Assembly (NCBI GenBank): GCA_003524095.1
Contig: DOEE01000003.1
Span: 1 to 64,000, forward strand
Reading direction: 5' to 3'
Source: Clostridiales bacterium
GTDB lineage: Bacteria > Bacillota > Clostridia > Christensenellales > UBA1242
DNA length: 64,000 nucleotides
In this document: positions 36,556-44,663 of the stretch, in pieces
How positions within the stretch are numbered: position 1 is the first letter of the stretch
How the letters are laid out: each line of letters opens with the position of its first letter
Made by a program: the position numbers and the translations under genes
The notes under the pieces: model-generated
Databases searched by the model: none
Told to the model about the DNA's origin: nothing
What the model saw: the letters and a program-made list of their open reading frames with translations, nothing else

Positions 36556-38979
36556 TTGAATAAAAATAGTAAACTTAGAAGTTTTGGTCTCATCTTGGCT
36601 TTTATACTTGTATTTGGACTAATGTTTTATTTTGCAAGCAAAGGCAATAGCGGTGAGATGCTTAACTCTACTCAAATAGAAGAAGTTGTTTTTGGTGGCA
36701 AGTTCACAAAGGAGACAAAGGACAAAGACGGAAATGTTATTTCAACCGAAGTTGAAACTGGCTATGTAACAGATATGTACGCATCGGGCGGTGTTTGTTA
36801 TATTCGTGTTCAAAAGACCGATTTAGGTTCAAAGAGTTTTCCTAAATTTGCTGATTACTACTTCACTTATACAAGTGTTCAAAGCAAAGAACTCAATTAT
36901 TTTTATACTTTTAACAAAATGATTGATTTTGCCAAAGAAAATCCTACAGCACTAGTATACGAAGACCAAGACGAACACAAAGATAGAAGTTTAACAAACT
37001 TTGCAACTCTTACAAAAACAAATATTACAAATGTAATCCCACAAGAAAGTTGGTTCTCCCAAGCACTTCCTTATATAATTATGCTAATCGTTTTGGGTGT
37101 ATCTTGCTTTATTCTATTCAAAATGTTTTCGGGCAAAGGCGGTGGCGCTACTACATTTACAAGAAACCGTGCAAGAATGGTTGAAAAATGTAATGTTAAA
37201 TTTTCAGACATTGCAGGAGCCGAAGAAGAAAAAGAAGAAACCAAAGAAATTGTAGAATTTCTCAAAGACCCAAGCAAGTTTAGAGCCTTGGGCGCAAGAA
37301 TTCCAAAGGGTGTCCTATTAGTAGGTAGTCCAGGTACTGGTAAAACTTTGCTTGCAAAGGCTGTTGCAGGAGAGAGTAATGTTCCATTCTTCAGCATATC
37401 CGGAAGTGACTTTGTGGAATTGTACGTTGGTGTTGGTGCTAGTCGTGTTAGAGACTTGTTTGAAACCGCTAAGAGAAATGCACCATGTATTGTGTTTATT
37501 GACGAAATTGATGCTGTTGGTAGACAAAGAGGTGCAGGACTTGGTGGCGGAAACGACGAAAGAGAACAAACTTTGAACCAACTCCTTGTTGAAATGGATG
37601 GCTTTGATAGTAATCAAGGTATTATTATCTTGGCGGCGACAAACAGGGCTGACGTTCTTGACCCAGCACTTTTAAGACCGGGCAGATTTGATAGACAAAT
37701 TTATGTAAACGTTCCTGATGTTAAAGGAAGAGAAGGAATCATTAAAATTCACGCAGCAAACAAACCTATTGAAGAAAGCGTAAACTTCAAAGATATTGCT
37801 AGACTTACAAGTGGTTTTACTGGTGCGGATATTGAAAACTTCCTAAACGAAGCCGCAATCTTGGCAGCGAGAGACAATAGACTCACAATTACAATGGAAG
37901 ATATAACCGAAGGCATTAACAAAGTTATAATGGGTCCACAAAAGAAAAGTAGATTAGTAACCGAAAATGACAAAAAACTTACTGCTTATCATGAAAGTGG
38001 TCATGCAATTATTGCAAAATTTATGGATTGTGGAGATACAGTTCACGAAGTTTCAATTATTCCTAGAGGTATGGCTGGCGGTTATACAAACATACGTCCT
38101 AGCGATGATGATAGCCATTATTCTTTGGGCAAACTCAACAACAGAATTTGTATGATGATGGGTGGCAGAATAGCCGAAGAAATTATGCTTGGCGACATAA
38201 GTGCGGGAGCTAGTTCAGATATTCAAAGAGCCACCGAACTTGCAAGAAAAATGGTCGTAGAATGGGGTATGAGTGAAAAACTCGGATTTATGAGTTTTGG
38301 CAAAAATAACGAAGTATTTATTGGTAGAGACTATCAAGTACAAAATCAATATAGCGAACATACAGCCCAAATTATTGATGAAGAAATCAAAAGAATTTTG
38401 GACGAGAATTACAAACGTGCCAAAGACCTTCTCAAAGGCAAAAAAGCATTGCTAGAGAGTATGGCAAAATTACTTTTGCAGGAAGAAACAATTTATGGCG
38501 AAGAAGTTGATGATTTGATTGCAGGCAAGAGCCCCGATGATATAGTTCAAAGACTTCATGAAAAAGAACAAAAACGCAAAGAAAAAGAAGATGTTATCCG
38601 TAAGGAAAACGAACTTGTTAAGCAAGCCAAACTTCAAGAACTCAAAATTAAGGCAGCTGAAGCACTCAAAGATGCGGGAGTTATTGGAAATGACGAATTT
38701 GACAAACTTGTTAGCGAGTATGAAAGAGTTAACAAGGAAAAAGACGAGTATCTAAACAAACGCAATGAGGAACTTGAAAAAAAGACAAAAGCCAAACTTG
38801 AAGAAAGCAAAAAAGCCAGAGAAACCGAAGAAAAAGCCGATGACAAGCCTAAAAAGGTTAAGTCTACAAGCAGGGTTAAGAAATTATCTAATGAAACAGT
38901 TGGCAAAAGAAAAACTGAAGCAAAATCAAAAGATAGTTCCAAAACCAAATCAAAAACAAACAATGACTCAGACAAATAA
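36556..38979 (+). CDS. ftsH: ATP-dependent zinc metalloprotease FtsH
   Basis: An 807-residue membrane-anchored AAA+ protease that degrades membrane and short-lived cytoplasmic proteins. Domains: N-terminal helix (about 9-26), extracytoplasmic region, second helix (about 170-192), AAA domain with Walker A GSPGTGKT and Walker B IVFIDEIDAVG, second region of homology (NRADVLDPALLRPGRFD), and zinc site HESGHAI. An unusually long charged coiled-coil and Lys-rich tail runs from about 655 to 807. TTG at 36556 is chosen because a perfect GGAGGT (36546-36551) lies just before it. An ATG at 36544 would be inside that ribosome site. The cytoplasmic tail is longer than in most FtsH. Confidence 0.94.
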   Translation: MNKNSKLRSFGLILAFILVFGLMFYFASKGNSGEMLNSTQIEEVVFGGKFTKETKDKDGNVISTEVETGYVTDMYASGGVCYIRVQKTDLGSKSFPKFADYYFTYTSVQSKELNYFYTFNKMIDFAKENPTALVYEDQDEHKDRSLTNFATLTKTNITNVIPQESWFSQALPYIIMLIVLGVSCFILFKMFSGKGGGATTFTRNRARMVEKCNVKFSDIAGAEEEKEETKEIVEFLKDPSKFRALGARIPKGVLLVGSPGTGKTLLAKAVAGESNVPFFSISGSDFVELYVGVGASRVRDLFETAKRNAPCIVFIDEIDAVGRQRGAGLGGGNDEREQTLNQLLVEMDGFDSNQGIIILAATNRADVLDPALLRPGRFDRQIYVNVPDVKGREGIIKIHAANKPIEESVNFKDIARLTSGFTGADIENFLNEAAILAARDNRLTITMEDITEGINKVIMGPQKKSRLVTENDKKLTAYHESGHAIIAKFMDCGDTVHEVSIIPRGMAGGYTNIRPSDDDSHYSLGKLNNRICMMMGGRIAEEIMLGDISAGASSDIQRATELARKMVVEWGMSEKLGFMSFGKNNEVFIGRDYQVQNQYSEHTAQIIDEEIKRILDENYKRAKDLLKGKKALLESMAKLLLQEETIYGEEVDDLIAGKSPDDIVQRLHEKEQKRKEKEDVIRKENELVKQAKLQELKIKAAEALKDAGVIGNDEFDKLVSEYERVNKEKDEYLNKRNEELEKKTKAKLEESKKARETEEKADDKPKKVKSTSRVKKLSNETVGKRKTEAKSKDSSKTKSKTNNDSDK

Positions 38980-39072
38980 CTGTGAATGAAAAAACAAAGT
39001 AAATTAATTGACTAAAAACTCAAAGTTTGTTAACATATCTAAAGTAATTAGACAAAAAAGGAAGTAACATTG

Positions 39073-39693
39073 ATGACAAGTAGAGTAAAAAAAATACTAT
39101 CCATTGTAATAATAAGCGTGATTGTTGCAATCACAGTTTTGACAATAGTCTTGGCTATTGTGCCAAAGAGACTTTATAACCCAGTCGTTAGCGGTTATGA
39201 TAGAGTAGCTGTTTATAAGGACGGAAAGGGTGTCGGCTATGATTTGGTAGAAAATCAAATGACCGACAAACAATCTGCTTTCAAGGCTGATTTGGAAAAA
39301 TATCTAGGCGATAGTTTCAAAGATAATTTGCTTAGTTCAATCTTTCAAGGAACAGGCAGATTTGAAAACAAAGTTGTAAGCAAAGATGAAGGAAATGTTT
39401 CGACGAGTATTGCCAAAGCCAGTGGTTCTGTGTGTTTGGTTTTTGAATACTACGAAGAACAAAAATTAATATTCAATGGAAAAGAATACAAAAATCCACT
39501 AAGACCTGTTGACCAAGATGAGACAATAACATTCACAAAAATTTATATGCCACTAAGCAATGATAGTGACTTTCAAGAAAGAGTTGTTTATCTAACAAAG
39601 GGAGATAACAAATCGTCTTATCAAATTAAATTCTTAGCACACCAAGGCGATTTATATAATTTCGTTCAAAACTTGGAAAACGATAGTTTTTAA
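39073..39693 (+). CDS. Membrane-anchored protein of unknown function
   Basis: A 206-residue protein: one hydrophobic helix (about 7-31) and a polar domain expected outside the cell, with strand-rich sequence (YNPVVSGYDRVAVYKDGKG, FIKIYMPLSND-like region). No lipobox and no family recognised. The ATG at 39073 (preceded in frame by a TTG) has GGAAG eight bases upstream. It lies between ftsH and rpmH, 93 bases after ftsH, and has a strong terminator at 39705-39740. Confidence 0.7.
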   Translation: MTSRVKKILSIVIISVIVAITVLTIVLAIVPKRLYNPVVSGYDRVAVYKDGKGVGYDLVENQMTDKQSAFKADLEKYLGDSFKDNLLSSIFQGTGRFENKVVSKDEGNVSTSIAKASGSVCLVFEYYEEQKLIFNGKEYKNPLRPVDQDETITFTKIYMPLSNDSDFQERVVYLTKGDNKSSYQIKFLAHQGDLYNFVQNLENDSF

Positions 39694-39704
39694 ATTTTAA
39701 ATTC

Positions 39705-39740
39705 AAAAAATTTGCAATATACTATGTTGCAAATTTTTTT
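39705..39740 (+). terminator. Rho-independent terminator
   Basis: AAAAAATTTGCAA/TTGCAAATTTTTTT stem with nine-base loop. Confidence 0.8.
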
Positions 39741-39817
39741 TGAAAGACGGTTTTGTCAATTTTGAATAAATGTTTTATTAATGTCGTTTTTTCAAAAACA
39801 TTTTTTAAAAATTATTG

Positions 39818-39846
39818 TTGACAAATTCACCCAAATTAGATATACT
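39818..39846 (+). promoter_or_regulatory. rpmH promoter
   Basis: TTGACA (39818-39823), 17-base spacer, TATACT (39841-39846). It gives a leader of about 140 bases containing a GTTTGTGT/ACACAAAC hairpin (39902-39924). Nothing else is seen in the 300-base gap, and no DnaA-box cluster. Confidence 0.8.
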
Positions 39847-39993
39847 TATAAAGCAATTTTATTATAATTATTTGTTAATTTTGTATATATTGCAATTTCA
39901 TGTTTGTGTCAAGGTCACACAAACGAATTAATTAATGGAAATATTCCGCCAAATAGACGGATTTTCAAATTACAAAAAGGAAGGAATTTAACA

Positions 39994-40128
39994 ATGAAAA
40001 GAACTTATCAACCAAAAAAGAGACAAAGAAGCAAAGTTCATGGCTTTAGAGCAAGAATGAAAACCAAAGGTGGCAAAAAAGTCCTAAAGAATAGAAGAAA
40101 TCGTGGTAGACAAAAATTAAGCGCATAA
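39994..40128 (+). CDS. rpmH: Ribosomal protein L34
   Basis: A 44-residue, highly basic bL34 with the family signature MKRTYQPKKRQRSKVHGFRA, later GRQKLSA. The ATG has AAAGGAAGGAA upstream; a longer frame from 39904 lies in the leader. It heads the rpmH-rnpA-yidD-yidC-jag cluster that usually sits beside dnaA and the chromosome origin; dnaA is not here. Confidence 0.97.
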   Translation: MKRTYQPKKRQRSKVHGFRARMKTKGGKKVLKNRRNRGRQKLSA

Positions 40129-40141
40129 ATAATTGCCGATG

Positions 40142-40186
40142 AGAAATATTAAAGATGTCAAAAAACAGCTTTAATATTTCTTTATT
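40142..40186 (+). terminator. Hairpin between rpmH and rnpA
   Basis: A 13-base stem (AGAAATATTAAAG/CTTTAATATTTCT) followed by a modest T-run. It probably acts as a partial terminator or mRNA end for the abundant rpmH transcript. Confidence 0.7.
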
Positions 40187-40239
40187 ATTTTAAGTTTTGC
40201 AAAAATTCCAAATTGCCAAAAATATTATGGGGGTTAATA

Positions 40240-40581
40240 ATGCTAAAAAGTGTCAATAGACTAAAAAAGCGAAAAGAATTTGCTTATCTATATAACAATG
40301 GCATTGCCAAACATTCAAGCACGCTAACCCTAGTTTATATCCCAACCAAACATAGACCACTCAAAGTCGGATTTTCTATTAGCAAAAAAATTGGCAAGGC
40401 GCACACTCGAAATTTAGTTAAACGAAGACTACGCGCATGTGTAAGAGAACTTGTTCCAACACTCAAAGATAATTTTAATTGTGTGTTTATTGCCAAGGCA
40501 GGTATCGAAAAACTGACTTATGAAAAACTTTGTACGGAAGTCACAAGTCTTATTAAACAATCGGAGTTAACCAAATGCTAA
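40240..40581 (+). CDS. rnpA: Ribonuclease P protein component
   Basis: A 113-residue basic protein that binds the RNase P RNA for tRNA 5' processing. It has the family motif KIGKAHTRNLVKRRLRACVRE (about 48-68, quoted at key part RNLVKRRLR). The ATG at 40240 has GGGGG upstream; the open frame extends to 40213 without a ribosome site. It overlaps yidD by seven bases. Confidence 0.95.
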   Translation: MLKSVNRLKKRKEFAYLYNNGIAKHSSTLTLVYIPTKHRPLKVGFSISKKIGKAHTRNLVKRRLRACVRELVPTLKDNFNCVFIAKAGIEKLTYEKLCTEVTSLIKQSELTKC

Positions 40582-40853
40582 AAGTAGTGTTTGACTCTCT
40601 TGTGTATCCAATCAAAGTATTGTGTTTGGATTTGGTGTATATTTACAAATTTGCAATAAGTCCATTTATGTCACATACATGTAGATTTTATCCCACATGT
40701 TCCACATACATGATAATAGCCATTCGTGAATGGGGTGTGATTAGGGGTGTAGGAATGGGTATTGCTAGAATTTGTAGATGTAGACCAAAAGGCAAATATG
40801 GATATGATTTTGTACCCACAAACATAAAAGGAGAATTAAAATGGATTTACTAA
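40575..40853 (+). CDS. yidD: Membrane insertion efficiency factor YidD
   Basis: A 92-residue YidD with the conserved YKFAISPF, CRFYPTCSTY and RICRCRP stretches. It assists YidC in inserting proteins into the cytoplasmic membrane. It overlaps rnpA upstream and yidC downstream (13 bases), so translation is tightly coupled. Confidence 0.95.
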   Translation: MLKVVFDSLVYPIKVLCLDLVYIYKFAISPFMSHTCRFYPTCSTYMIIAIREWGVIRGVGMGIARICRCRPKGKYGYDFVPTNIKGELKWIY

Positions 40854-41929
40854 ATGCTGTTACATTAGTAAAACCGTTGGGTTTCTGGCCGGGAATTATT
40901 TATGGAATGGAAGGAGCGGTTGGCAATTATGCACTTGCTTTAATCCTTGTAACAATTATTATAAAACTTGTGCTTGTTCCACTAGATTTTATTAATCGTT
41001 ACACTTCCAAAAAAAGTGCTAGAAAACAAGCGGAAATCAAACCCGAACTTGACAAACTTAATGCAAAATATGCAAATGACAAAAATTTGCTTAATCAAAA
41101 GACAATGGAGTTATACAAGAGTCACAACTACAACATAACAGGAACATGTTTTGGCATGCTTGCTTACTTGGTTCTTACAATGGTTGTGTTTTGGACTCTA
41201 TTTGGAGCATTAAATAATATTTCGGCTTACAAAATTGGCGACCAATATTTGCAAGTTAGAAAAGAATACTTTGCTGTATACGAAATAGACGTCGATGCAC
41301 TTGAAGAACAAGACGTAATGACTGTTTATCAAGAAAAAATTGACGCAATCGGTTCCGAAGAACAAAAGATTGAAAAACAGAATCTTGCAAATCAAAAAGC
41401 CAAAGAAAAATATGACGAAGTATCCACATCGTTTTTGTGGATTAAGAATATTTGGCTTGCTGACTCAACAGTTAGTCCTGTTATGAAATACTCAGACTTT
41501 ATCAAAAAATCCAAGGTTACAAGCGAGCAGGTAAGCGAAGCGGAGTATAACTTGATTATATCTCCAATGAGCGGTGTTGAAACAAAGAATAATGGTTACT
41601 TCATTCTTGCGATTTTGGCGGCTGGTCTTAACTATCTAAGTTATGGACTAAACAACTGGATTTCAAGTGCAAGAGCCAAGAAGAAAGGTTTGGACCCAAA
41701 ACTTACAAACAATTCCAGCAACAAGATACTAACAATAATTATGCCAATTATCATGGGTATATTTACGCTATTCTATAATGCTGCATTTGGTTTGTACATC
41801 GTGGCAGGCGCACTAATCACTCTTATTACTAGTCCACTTGTTACATTGTTTGTGGATATGTTGGAGTTTGATGCAATATCAAAAGAAAAACAAAAAACCG
41901 TTGCAATATACGATAGAAAAAGGAAGTAA
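40841..41929 (+). CDS. yidC: Membrane protein insertase YidC/OxaA
   Basis: A 362-residue insertase, larger than most Firmicute YidC (about 260-290). Hydrophobic helices lie at about 27-48 (with the basic groove residues in INRYTSKKSARKQ just after), 100-120, 248-270, and 288-325. A long polar insertion (about 125-240) lies between the second and third. No lipobox is visible at the N-terminus, unlike many Gram-positive SpoIIIJ/YidC. Ribosome site AAAGGAGAA. It starts inside yidD and is followed by jag after three bases. Confidence 0.92.
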   Translation: MDLLNAVTLVKPLGFWPGIIYGMEGAVGNYALALILVTIIIKLVLVPLDFINRYTSKKSARKQAEIKPELDKLNAKYANDKNLLNQKTMELYKSHNYNITGTCFGMLAYLVLTMVVFWTLFGALNNISAYKIGDQYLQVRKEYFAVYEIDVDALEEQDVMTVYQEKIDAIGSEEQKIEKQNLANQKAKEKYDEVSTSFLWIKNIWLADSTVSPVMKYSDFIKKSKVTSEQVSEAEYNLIISPMSGVETKNNGYFILAILAAGLNYLSYGLNNWISSARAKKKGLDPKLTNNSSNKILTIIMPIIMGIFTLFYNAAFGLYIVAGALITLITSPLVTLFVDMLEFDAISKEKQKTVAIYDRKRK

Positions 41930-41932
41930 GAT

Positions 41933-42646
41933 ATGAGAAATATTGAAGTTACAGCAAAAACTGTTGACCAAGCGGTTGAAAAAGGTCTTCAAATGCTCGG
42001 GGTTAACAAAGACGACATTGAAGTCAAAGTAATATCTGAAGGCAGTATGCTCAAAAAAGCAGTTGTTGAGATTTATACTTTTGCTAGTCCTGAAGAAAGA
42101 GAAGAATACAAGAAAAACAATGCAAACAAAAAAGAAATCAAACTAGTCAAAACCGAAGAAGACCAAATCGTTGAAGTTTCTTCAGAAGGTGTTGAAGATG
42201 TTACAAAACTAGTAGTACCTTTCTTGGAAGGAGTGCTAGCACACATGAATATCGAAGGCACAGTTACTAGGGGTGTAAGAAATGGCGATATAGTTTTCAA
42301 AATCAATGGAGACGGAATTAATAATCTAATTGGCTATCATGGTGAAACTTTGGAAGCTATTCAATACATTGTTAATACAATTGTTAGAAACAAAGTTAGA
42401 GACTATCACAAAAAAGTGTATATTGATGTAGAAAATTATCGTAGAAAAAGAGCCGAAACTGTTGAACAAATTGCAGAAAAAGTGGCTAAAAAGGTTATTG
42501 CTACAAAGCGTAGTTTCAAACTTGAGCCAATGAATTCTTATGAGAGAAAAGCAATTCACTTTGCTTTGTCAAATGTTGAACATATTGGAACTCACAGTGA
42601 AGGAACTGAGCCAAATAGATGTTTGGTTATCGACTATATTGACTAA
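41933..42646 (+). CDS. jag: RNA-binding protein Jag/KhpB
   Basis: A 237-residue protein with Jag-N (about 1-50; AKTVDQAVEKGLQMLG), a KH domain (about 110-160; GDGINNLIGYHGETLEAIQ) and an R3H domain (about 195-237; SYERKAIHFALSN, HIGTHSEGTEPNRCLVI). It binds RNA with KhpA and affects cell division and elongation in Firmicutes. It has its own GGAAG ribosome site. It usually precedes mnmE, which is absent here; a terminator follows. Confidence 0.95.
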   Translation: MRNIEVTAKTVDQAVEKGLQMLGVNKDDIEVKVISEGSMLKKAVVEIYTFASPEEREEYKKNNANKKEIKLVKTEEDQIVEVSSEGVEDVTKLVVPFLEGVLAHMNIEGTVTRGVRNGDIVFKINGDGINNLIGYHGETLEAIQYIVNTIVRNKVRDYHKKVYIDVENYRRKRAETVEQIAEKVAKKVIATKRSFKLEPMNSYERKAIHFALSNVEHIGTHSEGTEPNRCLVIDYID

Positions 42647-42660
42647 AATATTGAAATACA

Positions 42661-42698
42661 AAAAATGACTTTATCCAAATTGATAAAGTCATTTTTTT
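42661..42698. terminator. Bidirectional terminator
   Basis: AAAATGACTTTATC/GATAAAGTCATTTT with six-base loop, between jag and the convergent unknown gene. Confidence 0.85.
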
Positions 42699-42708
42699 GT
42701 GTCAGTTA

Positions 42709-43854
42709 TTATTTTTCAAGTTCATCTGTTTGAAAATCTTCAAGTCCAGTTAAGTCATATCCTAATTTTTTGAGTGTTTCTTGGTTTACGTCATAAATAG
42801 ATTTGTCGCCACTTTCTTGGGCGTTCTCAAATAGTTTAATTTCTTCGTCGGTTGCATACTTTTCTTTAAACTCTTCTGCCTTGTCAAACTCGTCGTTGAT
42901 TATTCCCATGATTTTGGAATATGTTTCGTCTGTAATTTCACCTAAATCATAAGACATGCCAATTTGTTCAACAATTTGATTTAATTCAGATAGTCTCTTT
43001 CCCGCGCGTTCTATATGATAATTGTCGAGATTGTCTATAGGTGCTAGTCCCTTTGATACTCTGTATTTGTTTTCAATAACCAATCTTAAATCGCTTTCCA
43101 AATACATAAAGTCTTGCCCTTCGTTGTAAATATATCCCATAGGATAAATATCGTACGAATTAATTACACTCTTTCCGTCTCTTGCATAAAAATTACGATA
43201 AACAGGCTTAATTAATTTTTCGCCAAAATTAGCACGGTTGAAGTAAGCGTTTTTGCTAATCAACTTTCCGTCTGTATCAAGAAAGTTGTATTGTTTGTCT
43301 GTAATAACTTGATTTCCAGTAAGTTTATCTAATGTGGATTTGTATTGTTCAACAAGATAAAATCCGGTTCTATCATCAGCCTTGTTAATAATAATAGATG
43401 GTGTAGGTTTTCTCAAAACTTCGCCAGTAGTTCCGTCAATTAACATATTGCCACATTCGTCCATTTCGTCTTGCAAATTACTATTGATGGTTGCACACAA
43501 GTAGTTTCCGTTTATGTCTAGTTCGTTTGCTTGTCTGCCTAAAATTGTAATTGGCGAGTTTCCAAGTTCTCTAATTGTGCCATTATTTACAGCCTTGACA
43601 AACTCATCATAAGACATATTTTCAGGCTTTTTGTAAACTTTCCAAAAATAAGCACCGACATTTTTCTCTTCTTGTTTTGGTTGGACACCAGTTGATTTAA
43701 ATGTTAGATAATCAATATACTCGTCTCTTAAATTTCGGTTTGTTCCAGACATTGTTTGCATCAAATACAAAACATCTGAACCATGAATGCGGGTATCTTT
43801 CTCATATTTATTGGTGTTACTTTGAAATTGTATATTATTATTTTTCTTTGCCAT
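42709..43854 (-). CDS. Unknown protein of 381 residues
   Basis: I do not recognise this protein. It is hydrophilic, without signal peptide or membrane segment. It has an early HGSDVLYLMQTM segment, Gly/Asp-rich turns in the middle (LDINGNYLCAT, MLIDGTTGEVL), and a helical, acidic C-terminal third (about 280-381). The ATG at 43854 is preferred over 43881: AAAGGAT lies in the 16-base gap after the upstream gene, while 43881 would overlap that gene. It is the second gene of a two-gene unit with 43871-44410. Accessory rather than housekeeping. Confidence 0.65.
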   Translation of the reverse strand: MAKKNNNIQFQSNTNKYEKDTRIHGSDVLYLMQTMSGTNRNLRDEYIDYLTFKSTGVQPKQEEKNVGAYFWKVYKKPENMSYDEFVKAVNNGTIRELGNSPITILGRQANELDINGNYLCATINSNLQDEMDECGNMLIDGTTGEVLRKPTPSIIINKADDRTGFYLVEQYKSTLDKLTGNQVITDKQYNFLDTDGKLISKNAYFNRANFGEKLIKPVYRNFYARDGKSVINSYDIYPMGYIYNEGQDFMYLESDLRLVIENKYRVSKGLAPIDNLDNYHIERAGKRLSELNQIVEQIGMSYDLGEITDETYSKIMGIINDEFDKAEEFKEKYATDEEIKLFENAQESGDKSIYDVNQETLKKLGYDLTGLEDFQTDELEK

Positions 43855-43870
43855 AATAACTTTATCCTTT

Positions 43871-44410
43871 TTAGAAATCAAATTGATTTTTTTCTCCGCG
43901 ATCCAAACTTTTTTGTATTGCCTTGTGTATCGAGGCGGATTGTTTTTGTTGTTTAATTGTGCAGGTATTCAAGGCGTTTTCAAGAGTTTTGGAAAACTGA
44001 ACAAATTGTTTGTATGAGTACTTTTTGTCATCTAATTTATGCTTTTTATTTAGACGTTTGTTTGAATTTTCACATTTTCCCATTAGTAAAATATCCCTTG
44101 CAATGTTATCAAACACACAATCCTTAAAAGATACGAAACTCAACAAACTATCCATTTCAGAATCAAAATCATACATTAAATTGACATAATTTTCGACAAC
44201 TCGTATTGATTGTGAATCAAGTAATTTTTTGACAAAATTGTTTTGATGGTCGCCAGCGCATGTTTTGTCTCCGTTAATCAAATTAATCGGAGCAACTTCC
44301 TCAGTAGCCAAACTTTTAATATGAGTTTCTCTTGTGTTGGTAATGAAAGGAATTATTTCGTTGTCTGCAATCAAATATCCAACTTGTTCTAATTTAACTT
44401 TGTTTTCCAT
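43871..44410 (-). CDS. Unknown protein of 179 residues
   Basis: An unrecognised hydrophilic protein: N-terminal strand-rich part (about 1-50), a helical middle (VVENYVNLMYDFDSEMDSL), two Cys in the second half and a Lys/Gln-rich C-terminus. The start at 44410 follows AAGGAG and lies just behind a clear promoter (44433-44461). The longer frame to 44461 would overlap the -35. It is cotranscribed with the 381-residue gene 16 bases downstream. Confidence 0.65.
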   Translation of the reverse strand: MENKVKLEQVGYLIADNEIIPFITNTRETHIKSLATEEVAPINLINGDKTCAGDHQNNFVKKLLDSQSIRVVENYVNLMYDFDSEMDSLLSFVSFKDCVFDNIARDILLMGKCENSNKRLNKKHKLDDKKYSYKQFVQFSKTLENALNTCTIKQQKQSASIHKAIQKSLDRGEKNQFDF

Positions 44411-44432
44411 AATTTCATACTCCTTATTATAT

Positions 44433-44461
44433 ATAATAACACGTACGTACTTGAATGTCAA
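44433..44461 (-). promoter_or_regulatory. Promoter with palindromic spacer
   Basis: Minus strand TTGACA (44461-44456), 17-base spacer, TATTAT (44438-44433). The spacer contains the palindrome ACGTACGT/GTACGTAC, a candidate operator for a dimeric repressor. Confidence 0.7.
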
Positions 44462-44544
44462 TATTGAATTTTAATAGTATTCACGAATCGGGAGTATGTG
44501 TATATATTAAAAGTCTTATTCAGGTTTTTTTGCTTGTATTTTAT

Positions 44545-44573
44545 TTGGCTATTTTGCTAATATTTGATATACT
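44545..44573 (+). promoter_or_regulatory. tex promoter
   Basis: TTGGCT (44545-44550), 17-base spacer, TATACT (44568-44573). Confidence 0.6.
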
Positions 44574-44663
44574 TATACGTAGGTTTGTTTGAAATTTAAT
44601 TGATACACAAATAGTTTCAATTCGACTTTAAACAAAATAAAAGAAAGAAACAAAGGAATTTTT

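Noticed and set aside
39694..39993. Chromosome origin upstream of rpmH
   Set aside because: No cluster of TTATCCACA-like boxes and no dnaA; a promoter, a terminator and a hairpin account for the gap.
42709..44461. Prophage remnant
   Set aside because: No integrase, capsid, terminase or attachment repeats are visible nearby.
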